Shown here: piece after piece, positions 26,038 to 34,388 of the stretch
Layout: every line of letters starts with the position of its first letter
Position numbering within the stretch: position 1 is the stretch's first letter
From: Ralstonia pickettii
GTDB taxonomy: Bacteria; Pseudomonadota; Gammaproteobacteria; Burkholderiales; Burkholderiaceae
Length of the DNA stretch: 64,000 bases
Direction: 5' to 3'
NCBI RefSeq assembly: GCF_030582395.1
Contig: NZ_CP104383.1
Location: 62,001-126,000 of the forward strand
Made by a program: the position numbers and the translations under genes
The notes under the pieces: model-generated
What the model saw: only the letters and a program-made list of their open reading frames with translations
Told to the model about the DNA's origin: nothing
Database searches by the model: none

Positions 26038-26769
26038 TCAACGAAACTTGATCGTGCCGGAGCCAGCCACGTGGTCGTCCCAGCGCAGCGGGTTGCCCCG
26101 CACGACGATGTCACCCGAGCCGGCCACGCGGGCGCGCACCTCGGTCCGCACGAAGGCGTCAATGTCGCCGGAACCCGCCACCGACAGGTCGGCCGACTCG
26201 GCGATCAGCGCACTGGCATCGACATCGCCAGAGCCCACGACCTGCACGTGCAAGCGGGCGACGTGGCCGCTGGCGGTGATATCGCCCGAACCCGGGATTT
26301 CCAGGTCCAAGGCGTCTTGCTGCAGATCGAGCAAGGTGACATCGCCGCTGCCCTTGATCTTGATCGCCGGGAACTCGGGCAGCGCGATGCCGACCACCGC
26401 GCGCGGCTGGTGCAGGGAAATGGCCGGCCCGGTGGGCTTGCCGTTCACGATGTCGCCCAAGACCACCGAGCCGACCGTGCCGTGGAAGGTCATGTGGCTG
26501 CTGCCGAAGCGGATCGACACGCCTTCGCGCTCGATCACCAGTTTGTCGCCTTTGTAGGCGGTCCGGACCGAGGTCACCGCATCCGCCGTTTCGCCGGCAA
26601 CGACCAGCGTTGGCGTGTCCGCGCGCCGGAACACCATGTCGACCGAGCCTTTGACGACGATCTTGCGGATCGGCTGCAGGGGACGCTCCTCCTTGAAGGC
26701 GGCTTCAAGGCGATCCCAGCCGGTACCGGTGGAGGGCATATCGGAGAGATTCATGAGGTTCGGCGTCAT
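26038..26769 (-). CDS. DUF2807-type beta-helical protein
   Basis: 243 residues from an ATG at 26769 (a later ATG at 26754 is also possible; neither has a clear ribosome site). The C-terminal half is a series of beta-strand repeats with GSGDV/GSGDI every 20 residues (IPGSGDITASG, VVGSGDVDASA, VAGSGDIDAF), the signature of DUF2807/GIN-domain adhesin-like folds. No signal peptide is evident, which is unusual for the family. Cargo of the transposon; role unknown. Confidence 0.72.
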   Translation of the reverse strand: MTPNLMNLSDMPSTGTGWDRLEAAFKEERPLQPIRKIVVKGSVDMVFRRADTPTLVVAGETADAVTSVRTAYKGDKLVIEREGVSIRFGSSHMTFHGTVGSVVLGDIVNGKPTGPAISLHQPRAVVGIALPEFPAIKIKGSGDVTLLDLQQDALDLEIPGSGDITASGHVARLHVQVVGSGDVDASALIAESADLSVAGSGDIDAFVRTEVRARVAGSGDIVVRGNPLRWDDHVAGSGTIKFR

Positions 26770-26902
26770 CCAATCATGTCGATTAGAAACCAATCATAGT
26801 GATTCAACGTAGGACAATCAACCGCCTGCGAGGTCACCTCGGGCGAGGCGTATTGTGCGGGGCCAGTGCGCAGTATAGTCTAGACAGAAGCGTACTTATG
26901 TC

Positions 26903-26918
26903 TCAAGTTTGTACTTGA
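26903..26918. promoter_or_regulatory. dyad in front of tnpT
   Basis: TCAAGT and ACTTGA form a perfect inverted repeat with a 4-base spacer, ending 4 bases before the first possible tnpT start. Probably an operator for TnpT or part of the resolution site in this 150-base divergent gap, which also has a GTCTAGAC palindrome about 25 bases upstream. Confidence 0.45.
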
Positions 26919-26922
26919 AATT

Positions 26923-28020
26923 ATGAAATCACGCGGTTTACGGCATATTATTGACTCATTCGAACTGAAATCCAGGCCCGTCATGACGCTTGACCCCGCA
27001 TCCACCGCCGAAGACCAAGCGCTGCAGGCCGATATCGCGGCGCTGCGCGGCCGTTTCACCGAGACGCGGGAGCTGTACCGCGAAGTCTGCGCGCTGCTGT
27101 TTTTCCGCTATGGCGTCACACCGACGGCCAACAAGCTCTACAGTCTGGTGCGCAAGGGCAGCATGAGCACACCTTCCCACGTGCTGAACCGGTTCTGGCA
27201 GGACCTGCGCGACAAAACACGGGTGACGATCGACCACCCAGATCTCCCCGAGGCCTTGAAGCAGGTTGCCGCCGAGGCAGTGTTGGCCATCTGGCAAGCG
27301 GCCTCGTCCGCGGCGGCCACCGAACTGGCCGCACTGCGGGCCGAAGCGCGCCACCAGGCGCACGCCGCCGAAGCCGCGCGCGACCAAGCCACTGCGGAAA
27401 GCGAAACCGCGCGACAAGCGACCGCGGTCATTCAGGCACAGCTGGACTCGGTGCGCGGGCAGCTTGCCGCGCTTCAAGAAATGCTGTCTGCTGAGCGCCA
27501 GGGCCACGCAGCAACCGAAGCGCGTCTGCAGGAGACCCGCCGGCAGTTGGACGAGGCGGCACAGCAGCTCACACAGGCTCGGGTTGAATTTGGCGCGCAG
27601 CTCGATCGTGAGCGGGCCCGCGCGGATGCAGCAGAAGAGCGTGCCGCCAGCCACGAGAAACGTGCGTTGCGCGAGATCGACCAGGAGCGCACCGCCCGTC
27701 AGAAAAGCGACAAGCTGGCCGATGAGCTACGTGCGCAGGTTGTGGCCGCGCGTACCGCGATGCAAGAAAGCGCCGTGACACATGCCAATGCGATCGGCAC
27801 GTTGCGCATGGAACTGGGCGCAGTGCGGCAGCAGGCGGAGGGAGCCGCCACGCGGCAGCGTGAAACGGCCGAAGAACTGGTGCAGACCCAGTCGTTGCTG
27901 GAGGAGGCGCTACGGCGGGCTGAGCGCGCCGAAACCGAAGCGGAAACAACGCGCCGGCTGGTGAGCGAGTTGAAGAAGGCAACACCAGGACGCGTTGGCC
28001 AGCGGACGAAAGCGCCGTGA
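26923..28020 (+). CDS. tnpT: TnpT, KfrA-type DNA-binding coiled-coil protein
   Basis: 365 residues if started at 26923; an ATG at 26983 is equally possible and closer to the conserved part. Residues 45-115 form a KfrA-like DNA-binding domain (YREVCALLFFRYGVTPTANKL ... GSMSTPSHVLNRFW). The rest is a long Ala/Arg/Glu-rich coiled coil. TnpT helps TnpS resolve cointegrates in Tn4651-like elements. It lies next to the right end of the transposon and points outwards. Confidence 0.88.
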   Translation: MKSRGLRHIIDSFELKSRPVMTLDPASTAEDQALQADIAALRGRFTETRELYREVCALLFFRYGVTPTANKLYSLVRKGSMSTPSHVLNRFWQDLRDKTRVTIDHPDLPEALKQVAAEAVLAIWQAASSAAATELAALRAEARHQAHAAEAARDQATAESETARQATAVIQAQLDSVRGQLAALQEMLSAERQGHAATEARLQETRRQLDEAAQQLTQARVEFGAQLDRERARADAAEERAASHEKRALREIDQERTARQKSDKLADELRAQVVAARTAMQESAVTHANAIGTLRMELGAVRQQAEGAATRQRETAEELVQTQSLLEEALRRAERAETEAETTRRLVSELKKATPGRVGQRTKAP

Positions 28021-28066
28021 TCCTTAATTACTGAAACGTATGATTCGCGCCGCCTTCATTACTTGA

Positions 28067-28107
28067 AGGCTTATGATAGCGAACTGGCCTCATCTTGGCA
28101 TGACCCC
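28067..28107 (-). repeat. right terminal inverted repeat of the transposon
   Basis: 41 bases ending CATCTTGGCATGACCCC at 28107, the mirror of the left end with three mismatches. It supplies the start codon of the downstream LysR remnant (ATG at 28073). Confidence 0.93.
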
Positions 28108-28939
28108 GGGTTCGTTTGCCGAGGCGGCCCGTGTGCTGCACCTCGCGCCACCCACGGTCAGTTTGCATATTGCCGACCTGGAGTCGCGGGTTGGCGGAAA
28201 GCTGTTGTCGCGCACACGTGGGCGCATTCAGCCTTCGGCGATTGGAGAAACGCTGGTGGAGCGCGCGCGGCGCCTGTTGGCGGATGCGGAGCAGGCGCTT
28301 GAGGACGTGGAGCGTCAGGTGCAGGGCTTGGCCGGGCGTGTGCGGCTGGGTGCCTCCACAGGGGCCATCGCACAGTTGATGCCGCAAGCTTTGGAGACGT
28401 TGGGCCAACGCCATCCCGCTATCGATGTGCAGGTCGCGGTGCTCACGTCGCAGGAAACTTTGAAGAAGCTTGCCGAGGGCTCTTTGGAGATCGGTCTGGT
28501 CGCGCTGCCACAGACCCCGGTGAAGGAATTGCGGATCGAGCCATGGCGGCGGGACCCGGTCATGGCCTTCTTGCCGGCTCGCTGGGAATGCCCGGATGTT
28601 GTGACCCCCGGTTGGCTGGCCGCCCAGCCATTAATTCTGAATGACAAAACTACTCGGCTTTCGCGCTTGACCTCGGAGTGGTTCGCCAGTGATGGACGGC
28701 AGCCCACGCCGCGTATTCAACTGAACTACAACGATGCGATCAAAAGCCTAGTGGCGGCCGGTTATGGTGCGACGTTGTTGCCGCATGAAGCCTCCACGCC
28801 ATTGCCCGATACCAGGATCGTCATGCGGCCATTACAGCCCTTATTGTGGCGTCAACTTGGTATTGCCCACCGTGGTGGGGACGTCGAGCGGCCTACGCAA
28901 CATGTGCTGGATGTGTTGTGGGGGTTGAGTGCGGGCTAG
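28108..28939 (+). pseudogene. LysR-family regulator, 5' end replaced by transposon tip
   Basis: From 28108 the sequence is LysR-like: GSFAEAARVLHLAPPTVSLHIADLE is the second part of the winged helix, followed by the linker helix and a full effector domain (to GLSAG). The first helix and native start are missing. An ATG at 28073 in the transposon end keeps the frame open, so a 288-residue chimaera (MIANWPHLGMTP joined to GSFAEA) could be made. DNA binding may be weakened; the regulated genes are unknown. Confidence 0.85.
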
Positions 28940-29006
28940 GGCGATGTTGTCAGAGAAAGGACCGCTTTCGACCCGGTCATACGGTGATTGAGGTCCCAGG
29001 CGTCAG

Positions 29007-29126
29007 CTACCGCACCTGAAGCCGTCGTTCATCGCTCCAAAGCCGGTGCCTGTCTCCGTTCGCCCAGGCCAGGGTGTCGTAGTACTTGTGCAGCAGCTCG
29101 GTAATGGCGGCGGTGTCGTCGGTCAT
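29007..29126 (-). CDS. short SnoaL/NTF2-like protein, probably truncated
   Basis: 39 residues, MTDDTAAITELLHKYYDTLAWANGD..., matching the N-terminal helix of SnoaL-like (NTF2-fold) proteins, which are normally 120-150 residues. It overlaps the end of the uracil-DNA glycosylase gene by 4 bases (ATGA), so it was part of that operon; its 3' part is gone. Confidence 0.5.
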   Translation of the reverse strand: MTDDTAAITELLHKYYDTLAWANGDRHRLWSDERRLQVR

Positions 29127-29723
29127 GGGGTTTCCTTGGGGTTGGCGGTGAGGACTGCCTGGACGCGTGCTTGCAGCGCGGGCAGCACGTCTTGTTGGAA
29201 CCAGGGGTTGCGCACCAGCCAGCGATTGTTGCGCGGGCTAGGGTGAGGCAGGGGGAACGCTTGCGGCCAGTGCTCGCGCCAGGCTTCGACCACCCGGGTG
29301 AGCGGCGTCTTGCCAGTACCGAGGTGGTAGTCCATGGCGTAGCTGCCCAGCACGATGACCAGCGACAGGCGCTCGAAACGCTGCATGAAGGCTTCGCGCC
29401 AGGCGGGGGGCGCACTCCGGGCGTAGCGGCAGGTCACCGCTTTTGCCGGTGCCCGGATAACAGAAGCCCATGGGCAGAATGGCGATGCGGGTAGGGTCGT
29501 AGAAGGTGTCGCGGTCCACGCCCAGCCAGGCGCGCAGACGCGCGCCGCTGGCGTCGTCGAAGGGCACGCCTGAGGCATGGACCCGGGCCCCCGGTGCTTG
29601 GCCGGCGATGAGGATGGGCGCACTCGGGTGAAACTGGAAGACCGGCTGCACGCCGTGTGGCAGATGCGGTGCGCAGCGCGTGCAGGCGCGGACGTCGGTC
29701 AGAAAGGCGTCGAGTGTCGGCAT
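29123..29723 (-). pseudogene. uracil-DNA glycosylase family gene with frameshift
   Basis: From the ATG at 29723 the frame reads MPTLDAFLTDVRACTRCAPHLP ... LIAGQAPGARVHASGVPFDDASG ... LPMGFCYPGTG, a type-4/5-like uracil-DNA glycosylase. Around 29405-29410, a run of six G (C on the coding strand) carries one base too many; the family sequence resumes in another frame (AWREAFMQRFERLSLVIVLGSYA) and ends at 29123. Either a real mutation or a sequencing error in the homopolymer. Confidence 0.85.
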
Positions 29724-29796
29724 GGCGCGCTTCCGGAAAGGGTGGCTCGCGCAGGACGGAGGTGCCATCCTGCGCGAAGCGTAACCCGGCAGCAAG

Positions 29797-30345
29797 TCAG
29801 TGCTGGGTCAGTGTCGGATAGCCCTGGATGAATACGCGGTCGGTCTTGGCCGCCGGCACATGGCAGCCCATGCAGTCGGCTTCGTAGCTGACGGCGACAT
29901 TCTTGGCGGGGGCGTCGGCCTTGAACAGCGCCCAGCCCCAGCCGTCGCCCCACAAGGGGTTGCTGGCGAAACGGCCTTTGGCGTCCTTGACCATCACGAA
30001 CCACACGGCCGCATCGGAACCCCAGACCACAGGGTTGCCAGTGGTCATGGCGCTGGTTTCGAGCTTGCGGATCTCTTTCACCAGCGTGGCGCCGTCCAAG
30101 AACTTGCCGGTCTTGCGGTAGTGCTCGGCCGAGGCCTTTTCGGTGTACACATCGTGCAGGCCGCGAGAGGCGGATTTTTCGTCCAACACCGCATATGAGC
30201 CCAGGTGGACGAAGTTTGTGCGGAAGTCTGTGGGGCGGCTGATGCCGCCCTGGCTGTCCACATAGGGCGAAAAGTCGCCGGCCGTGACGGCCAGTGGCAG
30301 GACGAGGGCGCTGGCGAGCAGAGCGCCGGTGAGTGCGATTTTCGT
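29797..30345 (-). CDS. cytochrome P460-family periplasmic protein, likely ACG start
   Basis: The mature part is a cytochrome P460-like domain with the haem site CMGCH near the C-terminus (SYEADCMGCHVPAAKTDRVF). A signal peptide KIALTGALLASALVLPLAVTA is encoded in frame upstream, but its first codon is ACG at 30345, placed 6 bases after aaggag. No ATG, GTG or TTG serves that position; the first GTG is at 30261, after the signal. Either ACG is used inefficiently or a base change has damaged the start. It is followed by an AhpD-like gene upstream on the same strand. Confidence 0.8.
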   Translation of the reverse strand, partial: TKIALTGALLASALVLPLAVTAGDFSPYVDSQGGISRPTDFRTNFVHLGSYAVLDEKSASRGLHDVYTEKASAEHYRKTGKFLDGATLVKEIRKLETSAMTTGNPVVWGSDAAVWFVMVKDAKGRFASNPLWGDGWGWALFKADAPAKNVAVSYEADCMGCHVPAAKTDRVFIQGYPTLTQH

Positions 30346-30372
30346 TGTGTTCTCCTTATATGCCTATGGAGA

Positions 30373-30906
30373 TCAGACGGCGACCACGGGGAAATCCACC
30401 GTGGTGTCGGCGATGTGGTTGGTGTAGTTGGTGAGCGTGTTCAGCGCGATGTTGGCGATCACTTCCAGTATCAGGCCGTCGTCGAGCCCCGCGCGGCGGT
30501 AGTTGGCCATGGCGTCGGCCGACACCACGCCGCGTTGCTCGACCAGCGCGCGGGCAAAGCCGGCAATTGCATCGTCAAGTGCGTTGGCCGCCTGGCCGGT
30601 GCGGGCCGCGGCGATGGCCTCTGCCGACAGTCCGGCACCTTTGCCGATCAGGGTGTGTGCGCTCAGGCAGTACTGGCAGCGATTGGCTTGACCGGCAGCC
30701 AGCGCAACGATCTCGCGCTGGGTGGCACTCAGGCGGCCGGTGCCCAGCGTTTCGGACAGGCCGAGGTAGCCGTTGAGCGCTGCCGGCGCGTGGGCCAGCG
30801 TGGCGAGCAGGTTCGGCACCATGCCGAGCTTGGCTTTGACGGCCTTGAGTGTGGCAGCGGTAGCGGCGTCAGCGGTGTCGATGGTCAGGGGGGCGATTTG
30901 GGTCAT
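30373..30906 (-). CDS. carboxymuconolactone decarboxylase/AhpD-like protein
   Basis: 177 residues from the ATG at 30906. It has the CMD signature with redox cysteines ANRCQYCLSAHTLIGK (about residue 75-90), typical of peroxidase-related AhpD-like proteins. It precedes the P460 gene by 27 bases and is divergent from an AraC regulator, so the pair is likely under that regulator's control. Confidence 0.92.
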   Translation of the reverse strand: MTQIAPLTIDTADAATAATLKAVKAKLGMVPNLLATLAHAPAALNGYLGLSETLGTGRLSATQREIVALAAGQANRCQYCLSAHTLIGKGAGLSAEAIAAARTGQAANALDDAIAGFARALVEQRGVVSADAMANYRRAGLDDGLILEVIANIALNTLTNYTNHIADTTVDFPVVAV

Positions 30907-31023
30907 GTCTATCTCCGTAGTGGGTGAGGTGCAAGAGCAAGTGGGCATGATCGCCCTTTGTTTGGTACGATATGGCACGTAAAGTATCAAATACGTAACC
31001 TATCGTCTTATATGGAGAGTGGA

Positions 31024-31866
31024 ATGGCGGATCGACTGGCCGGCTTGCTCCGGCACTACTCGCTTTCGGCGCGCGTTTTTCACAGCGGCGCCTTCTGTGA
31101 GCAGCATCATTACGCGGCGCCGCATGGCTATATCCATCTGGTGCGGCGCGGCCCGATTACGGCGCGTTCGCCCGTGCATGAAGATCTGCTGGTTACCGAG
31201 CCGAGCCTGCTGTTTTATCCGCGCGTGGCGTCGCATCGTTTTGTCGCCGCCCCCGGCGATACCGCTGAGCTGTTGTGTGCGGAGGTCGATCTGGGCGCTT
31301 CGACGGGCAATCCGTTGGCCATGGCCTTGCCGTCGATGCTGCTGATTCCGCTGGCGGACTTGCCCGGCCTCGGGCCGACGCTAGAGCTGCTGTTTGCCGA
31401 AGCCGAGCGCGACCAGTGCGGTCGGCAGGCCGCCATCGACCGCTTGTGCGAGTTGCTACTGATCCAGTTGCTGCGTTATCTGATGGATGGGCGGCTTGGC
31501 GCCACCGGACTGCTGGCGGGACTGGCCGACCCGAAACTCGCGCGCGCCATAACCGCCATGCACGATGCGCCGCAGACCGCGTGGTCGCTCGAGGCGCTGG
31601 CGGCGCAGGCGGGCATGTCACGCGCGCGCTTCGCCGCCGCGTTCAAAGACGCGGTGGGCGTCACGCCGGGCGACTATCTGGCCGACTGGCGGATGAACGT
31701 CAGTTGCACCCTGCTCAAGCAGGGGCGTCCGGTGGCGGTGGTGGCCGACCGCGTCGGCTACGGCAGCCCGAACGCGTTGGCGCGCGCCTTCCGCGTGCGC
31801 ATGGGCTGCGCCCCGCGCGACTGGCTGGCGCAGCAGCGCGGTGACGCGTCGCTCAGCGGTTCGTGA
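31024..31866 (+). CDS. AraC-family transcriptional regulator
   Basis: 280 residues from the ATG at 31024. The N-terminal cupin-like domain (HYAAPHGYIHLVRRGP) is the AraC cupin_6 type and the C-terminus has two helix-turn-helices (SLEALAAQAGMSRARFAAAFK and VAVVADRVGYGSPNALARAFR). It is divergent from the AhpD/P460 genes and probably controls them. Confidence 0.93.
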   Translation: MADRLAGLLRHYSLSARVFHSGAFCEQHHYAAPHGYIHLVRRGPITARSPVHEDLLVTEPSLLFYPRVASHRFVAAPGDTAELLCAEVDLGASTGNPLAMALPSMLLIPLADLPGLGPTLELLFAEAERDQCGRQAAIDRLCELLLIQLLRYLMDGRLGATGLLAGLADPKLARAITAMHDAPQTAWSLEALAAQAGMSRARFAAAFKDAVGVTPGDYLADWRMNVSCTLLKQGRPVAVVADRVGYGSPNALARAFRVRMGCAPRDWLAQQRGDASLSGS

Positions 31867-31942
31867 GTTTGAGGTCGATTCGCCGGTTCTTGGCGTAGGC
31901 GGCGTCGGTGTTGCGCTCGTCGAGCGGGTGAAATTCACAGGC
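31853..31942 (-). pseudogene. OmpA/MotB-type C-terminal scrap
   Basis: The last 30 codons of a peptidoglycan-binding OmpA-like domain: HPLDERNTDAAYAKNRRIDL then KLTNR and stop. It overlaps the end of the AraC gene by 14 bases on the other strand. The rest of the gene is absent upstream. Confidence 0.6.
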
Positions 31943-32043
31943 GCGGCACGGGAATCAAGGCATTGCGATTCTCGAAAATAGTTCTTGAAATTCTATTCTT
32001 GATTGCATATCATCTCAACGAGTTTCGATAAGAAAGGATGCGC

Positions 32044-32334
32044 ATGCGACCGTCTGTTGTGCTTGACATGAAGCGAAGCGCAGTGCGTGAAGCGGTAGGC
32101 CGCTTTCGCGCCGCGAACCCGCGCGTCTTCGGCTCGGTGCTGCATGGCACCGACCGGGATGGCAGCGACCTCGACCTGTTGGTCGATGCGCTGCCCGGTG
32201 CCACGTTGTTGGACTTGGGCGATTTGGAAGAAGAACTGAAATCGCTGCTCGGCGTTGACGTCGATCTGCTGACTCCCGGCGACCTGCCGCCGAAGTTCCG
32301 GGCCAAGGTGCTCGCGGAGGCGCAACCGATATGA
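32044..32334 (+). CDS. mntA: MNT-domain nucleotidyltransferase antitoxin
   Basis: 96 residues from the ATG at 32044 (agaaagg 6 bases upstream; another ATG at 32038). The motif GSVLHGTDRDGSDLDLLVD is the minimal nucleotidyltransferase signature. In MNT/HEPN pairs it disarms the HEPN toxin by adding AMP to its Tyr. It overlaps the toxin gene by 4 bases. Confidence 0.9.
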   Translation: MRPSVVLDMKRSAVREAVGRFRAANPRVFGSVLHGTDRDGSDLDLLVDALPGATLLDLGDLEEELKSLLGVDVDLLTPGDLPPKFRAKVLAEAQPI

Positions 32335-32717
32335 GCGAGAACCGCCTGCCCGATTACCTCGACCACATTCAGCAGGCCGCAACCGATGCGCGCAGCTTCG
32401 TGGAAGGGATGGCCAAGGACGACTTCTTGGCCGACAAGCGCACCCAGCAGGCCGTCATCATGAGCCTGATCGTCATCGGCGAGGCGGCCACAAAGGTGAT
32501 GGATGGCTACGTCGAGTTCACCCAGGCGCATGCCGACGTGCCGTGGCGCAGCATGCGCAATATGCGTAATCGCATGGCTCACGGCTATTTCGACATCAAC
32601 CTCGATGTGGTGTGGGAGACGGTACAGGAATGGCTGCCGGCGTTGCTCCAGCAATTGCCCGCCGTGCGTCAGGATGCCGACGATGAAGACCGTAACGACA
32701 AAGGCATGGAGCCATGA
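32331..32717 (+). CDS. hepT: HEPN-domain ribonuclease toxin
   Basis: 128 residues, helical, with the RX4HXY catalytic motif as RNRMAHGY (about residue 82). HepT toxins cut RNA and are neutralised by MntA. The partner lies immediately upstream with an ATGA overlap. The last 15 residues are acidic and variable. Confidence 0.9.
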   Translation: MSENRLPDYLDHIQQAATDARSFVEGMAKDDFLADKRTQQAVIMSLIVIGEAATKVMDGYVEFTQAHADVPWRSMRNMRNRMAHGYFDINLDVVWETVQEWLPALLQQLPAVRQDADDEDRNDKGMEP

Positions 32718-32732
32718 CCAATCAAGCCGCCG

Positions 32733-32906
32733 ATGTTCGGCCCCTCTGGCGTGTTCGATCCCGCGACCTATGAGCCGCGCTCGGGCAAGACCTTCTGGAT
32801 GGCCGCAACGGACGTGAGTTCGCTGGTGGGCAAGGAGGCAGCAGCCGACACGCTCATCGGCAACTGCACGACCGCACGACCAGCCTCCCGTTCAAATTCG
32901 AGTTAG
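32733..32906 (+). pseudogene. short coding remnant, unknown
   Basis: 57 codons, MFGPSGVFDPATYEPRSGKTF... then loss of pattern before a TAG. The composition looks coding, but there is no ribosome site and the reading ends abruptly. Probably the start of a larger conserved island gene cut at about 32880. No family recognised. Confidence 0.35.
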
Positions 32907-32953
32907 AACTCATATCCAGCCTGTCTGGGGGCACTGTGAAAGAGGGATCTCCG

Positions 32954-33310
32954 ATGACTGTTGAATCGAGAATATTTTCTGTAGCCGAGTATGTTCAGCC
33001 GTCCGAAGGCGAGCCTATTCGTTCCGTTGTGCTTGAAACCCGAGACTCAATTATCGTGGTTTGGCATGTCCATCCCGGGCAGGAAATTGCGGCTCACATT
33101 CATCCTCACGGCCAAGACACGTGGACTGTTTTGTCGGGAATGGCTGATTACTTTCAGGGCAATGGGATTGTTCGTGCCCTCAGGGAAGGTGAGATAGCCG
33201 TGGCAAGACCGGGCCAAGTGCACGGGGCGCGAAATACAGGTACCGAGCCATTTGTGTTCGTCTCGGTTGTGGCATCAGCCAATGCCGGTTTCGTATTGGC
33301 TGAGCGATAG
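32954..33310 (+). CDS. small cupin protein
   Basis: 118 residues from the ATG at 32954 (agaggga upstream). A single cupin fold: WHVHPGQEIAAHIHPHGQDTW gives the metal-binding His residues of motif 1, and GQVHGARNTG motif 2. Function unknown; small stand-alone cupins are often sensors or isomerases. Confidence 0.82.
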   Translation: MTVESRIFSVAEYVQPSEGEPIRSVVLETRDSIIVVWHVHPGQEIAAHIHPHGQDTWTVLSGMADYFQGNGIVRALREGEIAVARPGQVHGARNTGTEPFVFVSVVASANAGFVLAER

Positions 33311-33564
33311 AGCCCAATCTCTGGAGTTGGTCCAATGAGCGGTCGGGGAGATAGGTAACAGACATGCAGCGGACACGGCTGCTAAACCAGGTCGCAAACC
33401 TCCTTGCGTCGCAGCGTGCCGCAAGCGACGCGATCAATCGAATGGGGTCGGCATGAGACTGAACACCATCCAGTTCCCGACCGCGTAGCCGCCTGTCCTG
33501 CCGATCAGGTCTTGACCATCGACGCCTGGGATCAGTCCTGAATGTTCTTGGAGACCACTACGTT

Positions 33565-33891
33565 ATGAGCCGCAGCCGCCGCAAAACACCCATCGTCGGG
33601 CACACGACCTGCGGCAGCGAGCGCGAGGACAAGAAGCTCTGGCATCAGCGCTGGCGCACCCGTGAGCGCACGGCGCTGACCAGCGCGTCGCCCGAAGCCC
33701 TGAGCGCCCATCTGCCCCTGCTGGAAAACCAGGCCAGCAGCGTCTGGTCGATGGGCAAGGATGGCCGCTCCTACTGGCCCGTCAAGCGCCAGGCCGCCAC
33801 GGCGGATCGCATCGCCAATCACAAGGGACGCAACCCGCAAGAACGCGCCTCCCTGAAAAAGCGCCTGCTGCGCAAGTGGATGAGCAAATGA
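33565..33891 (+). CDS. conserved hypothetical island protein
   Basis: 108 residues, very basic, with many Arg and Lys (RSRRKTPIVGHTTCGSEREDKKLWHQRW ... RLLRKWMSK). It overlaps the next gene by 4 bases. Genes of this kind sit in conjugative and integrative elements; I do not know the function. Confidence 0.65.
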   Translation: MSRSRRKTPIVGHTTCGSEREDKKLWHQRWRTRERTALTSASPEALSAHLPLLENQASSVWSMGKDGRSYWPVKRQAATADRIANHKGRNPQERASLKKRLLRKWMSK

Positions 33892-34388
33892 AGCTCTCCT
33901 TCCATCAGCACATTGCGCTGTTCTGGATGATCGGTGCTCCGGGCGTCTTCGCGCCCGTGATCGAGAACGCCAAGCGGCCCGATGCCGGCGCCGTCATGGC
34001 GTGGGGTGTCGCGATCGTGGCGGTGATGATCCTCTTCACCCCTTTGCTGCTGCGCTGTCCACCATTCCGGCGCTGGTATGGCCGGACGGATGCGCTGTCG
34101 GAGCGGCAGCGCCAGGCGCTTGCCGAGCGCGGCCTGCGCCGCTACTACCAGACCGCTTTCGATGACGGCTACGTGCCCCGCGTGATGCCCTACGTGTGGC
34201 GCATCATCTGGACGGTCGGCGGGTTGATGGCTGTGACCGCCGTACTGCCTACCAACACCGGACGGCCAGCCTTCGATGCCTTGGTGGTCTTCTCGACCTG
34301 GTATCCGATAGGCGTGATGCTGCTGGTTTTCGCGTCGAGGCCCCTTGGCCGGTTGATTCGCCAAAGAGCACAGGAGCGGCGGAAATGA
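33888..34388 (+). CDS. membrane protein, unknown
   Basis: 166 residues from the ATG at 33888, which overlaps the upstream stop. Four predicted membrane helices (IALFWMIGAPGVFAPVI, AVMAWGVAIVAVMILFTPLLL, IIWTVGGLMAVTAVLP, VVFSTWYPIGVMLLVFA). Middle gene of a tightly overlapping four-gene set ending with a resolvase. No family recognised. Confidence 0.68.
   Translation: MKLSFHQHIALFWMIGAPGVFAPVIENAKRPDAGAVMAWGVAIVAVMILFTPLLLRCPPFRRWYGRTDALSERQRQALAERGLRRYYQTAFDDGYVPRVMPYVWRIIWTVGGLMAVTAVLPTNTGRPAFDALVVFSTWYPIGVMLLVFASRPLGRLIRQRAQERRK

Larger units (their letters stand above)
19917..28107 (+). mobile_element. 8.2-kb Tn3-family transposon, Tn4651-like
   Basis: Bounded by 41-base inverted repeats (19917-19957 and 28067-28107) starting GGGGTCATGCCAAGATAAGG. 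It contains tnpA, an overlapping tnpC-like gene, tnpS (minus), four passenger genes (minus) and tnpT (plus). TnpS/TnpT instead of a serine resolvase places it in the Tn4651 group. The 5 bases outside the ends are CTATT and GGGTT, not a target duplication, and the two cut genes (pbrA and a LysR gene) are unrelated, so the element or its flanks have been rearranged after insertion. Confidence 0.9.

Noticed and set aside
25780..26799. A 339-codon plus-strand frame opposite the antitoxin and DUF2807 genes
   Set aside because: It is the complement of well-supported genes; its His/Gly-rich sequence follows from GSGD repeats on the other strand.
32718..32953. Possible VirD4/TraG-like fragment
   Set aside because: The 57 codons show no Walker motif or other defining feature; left as an unknown remnant.
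33311..33564. Two short frames (about 31 and 12 codons) between the cupin gene and the next gene
   Set aside because: Too short, no conserved pattern and no coupling to neighbours.
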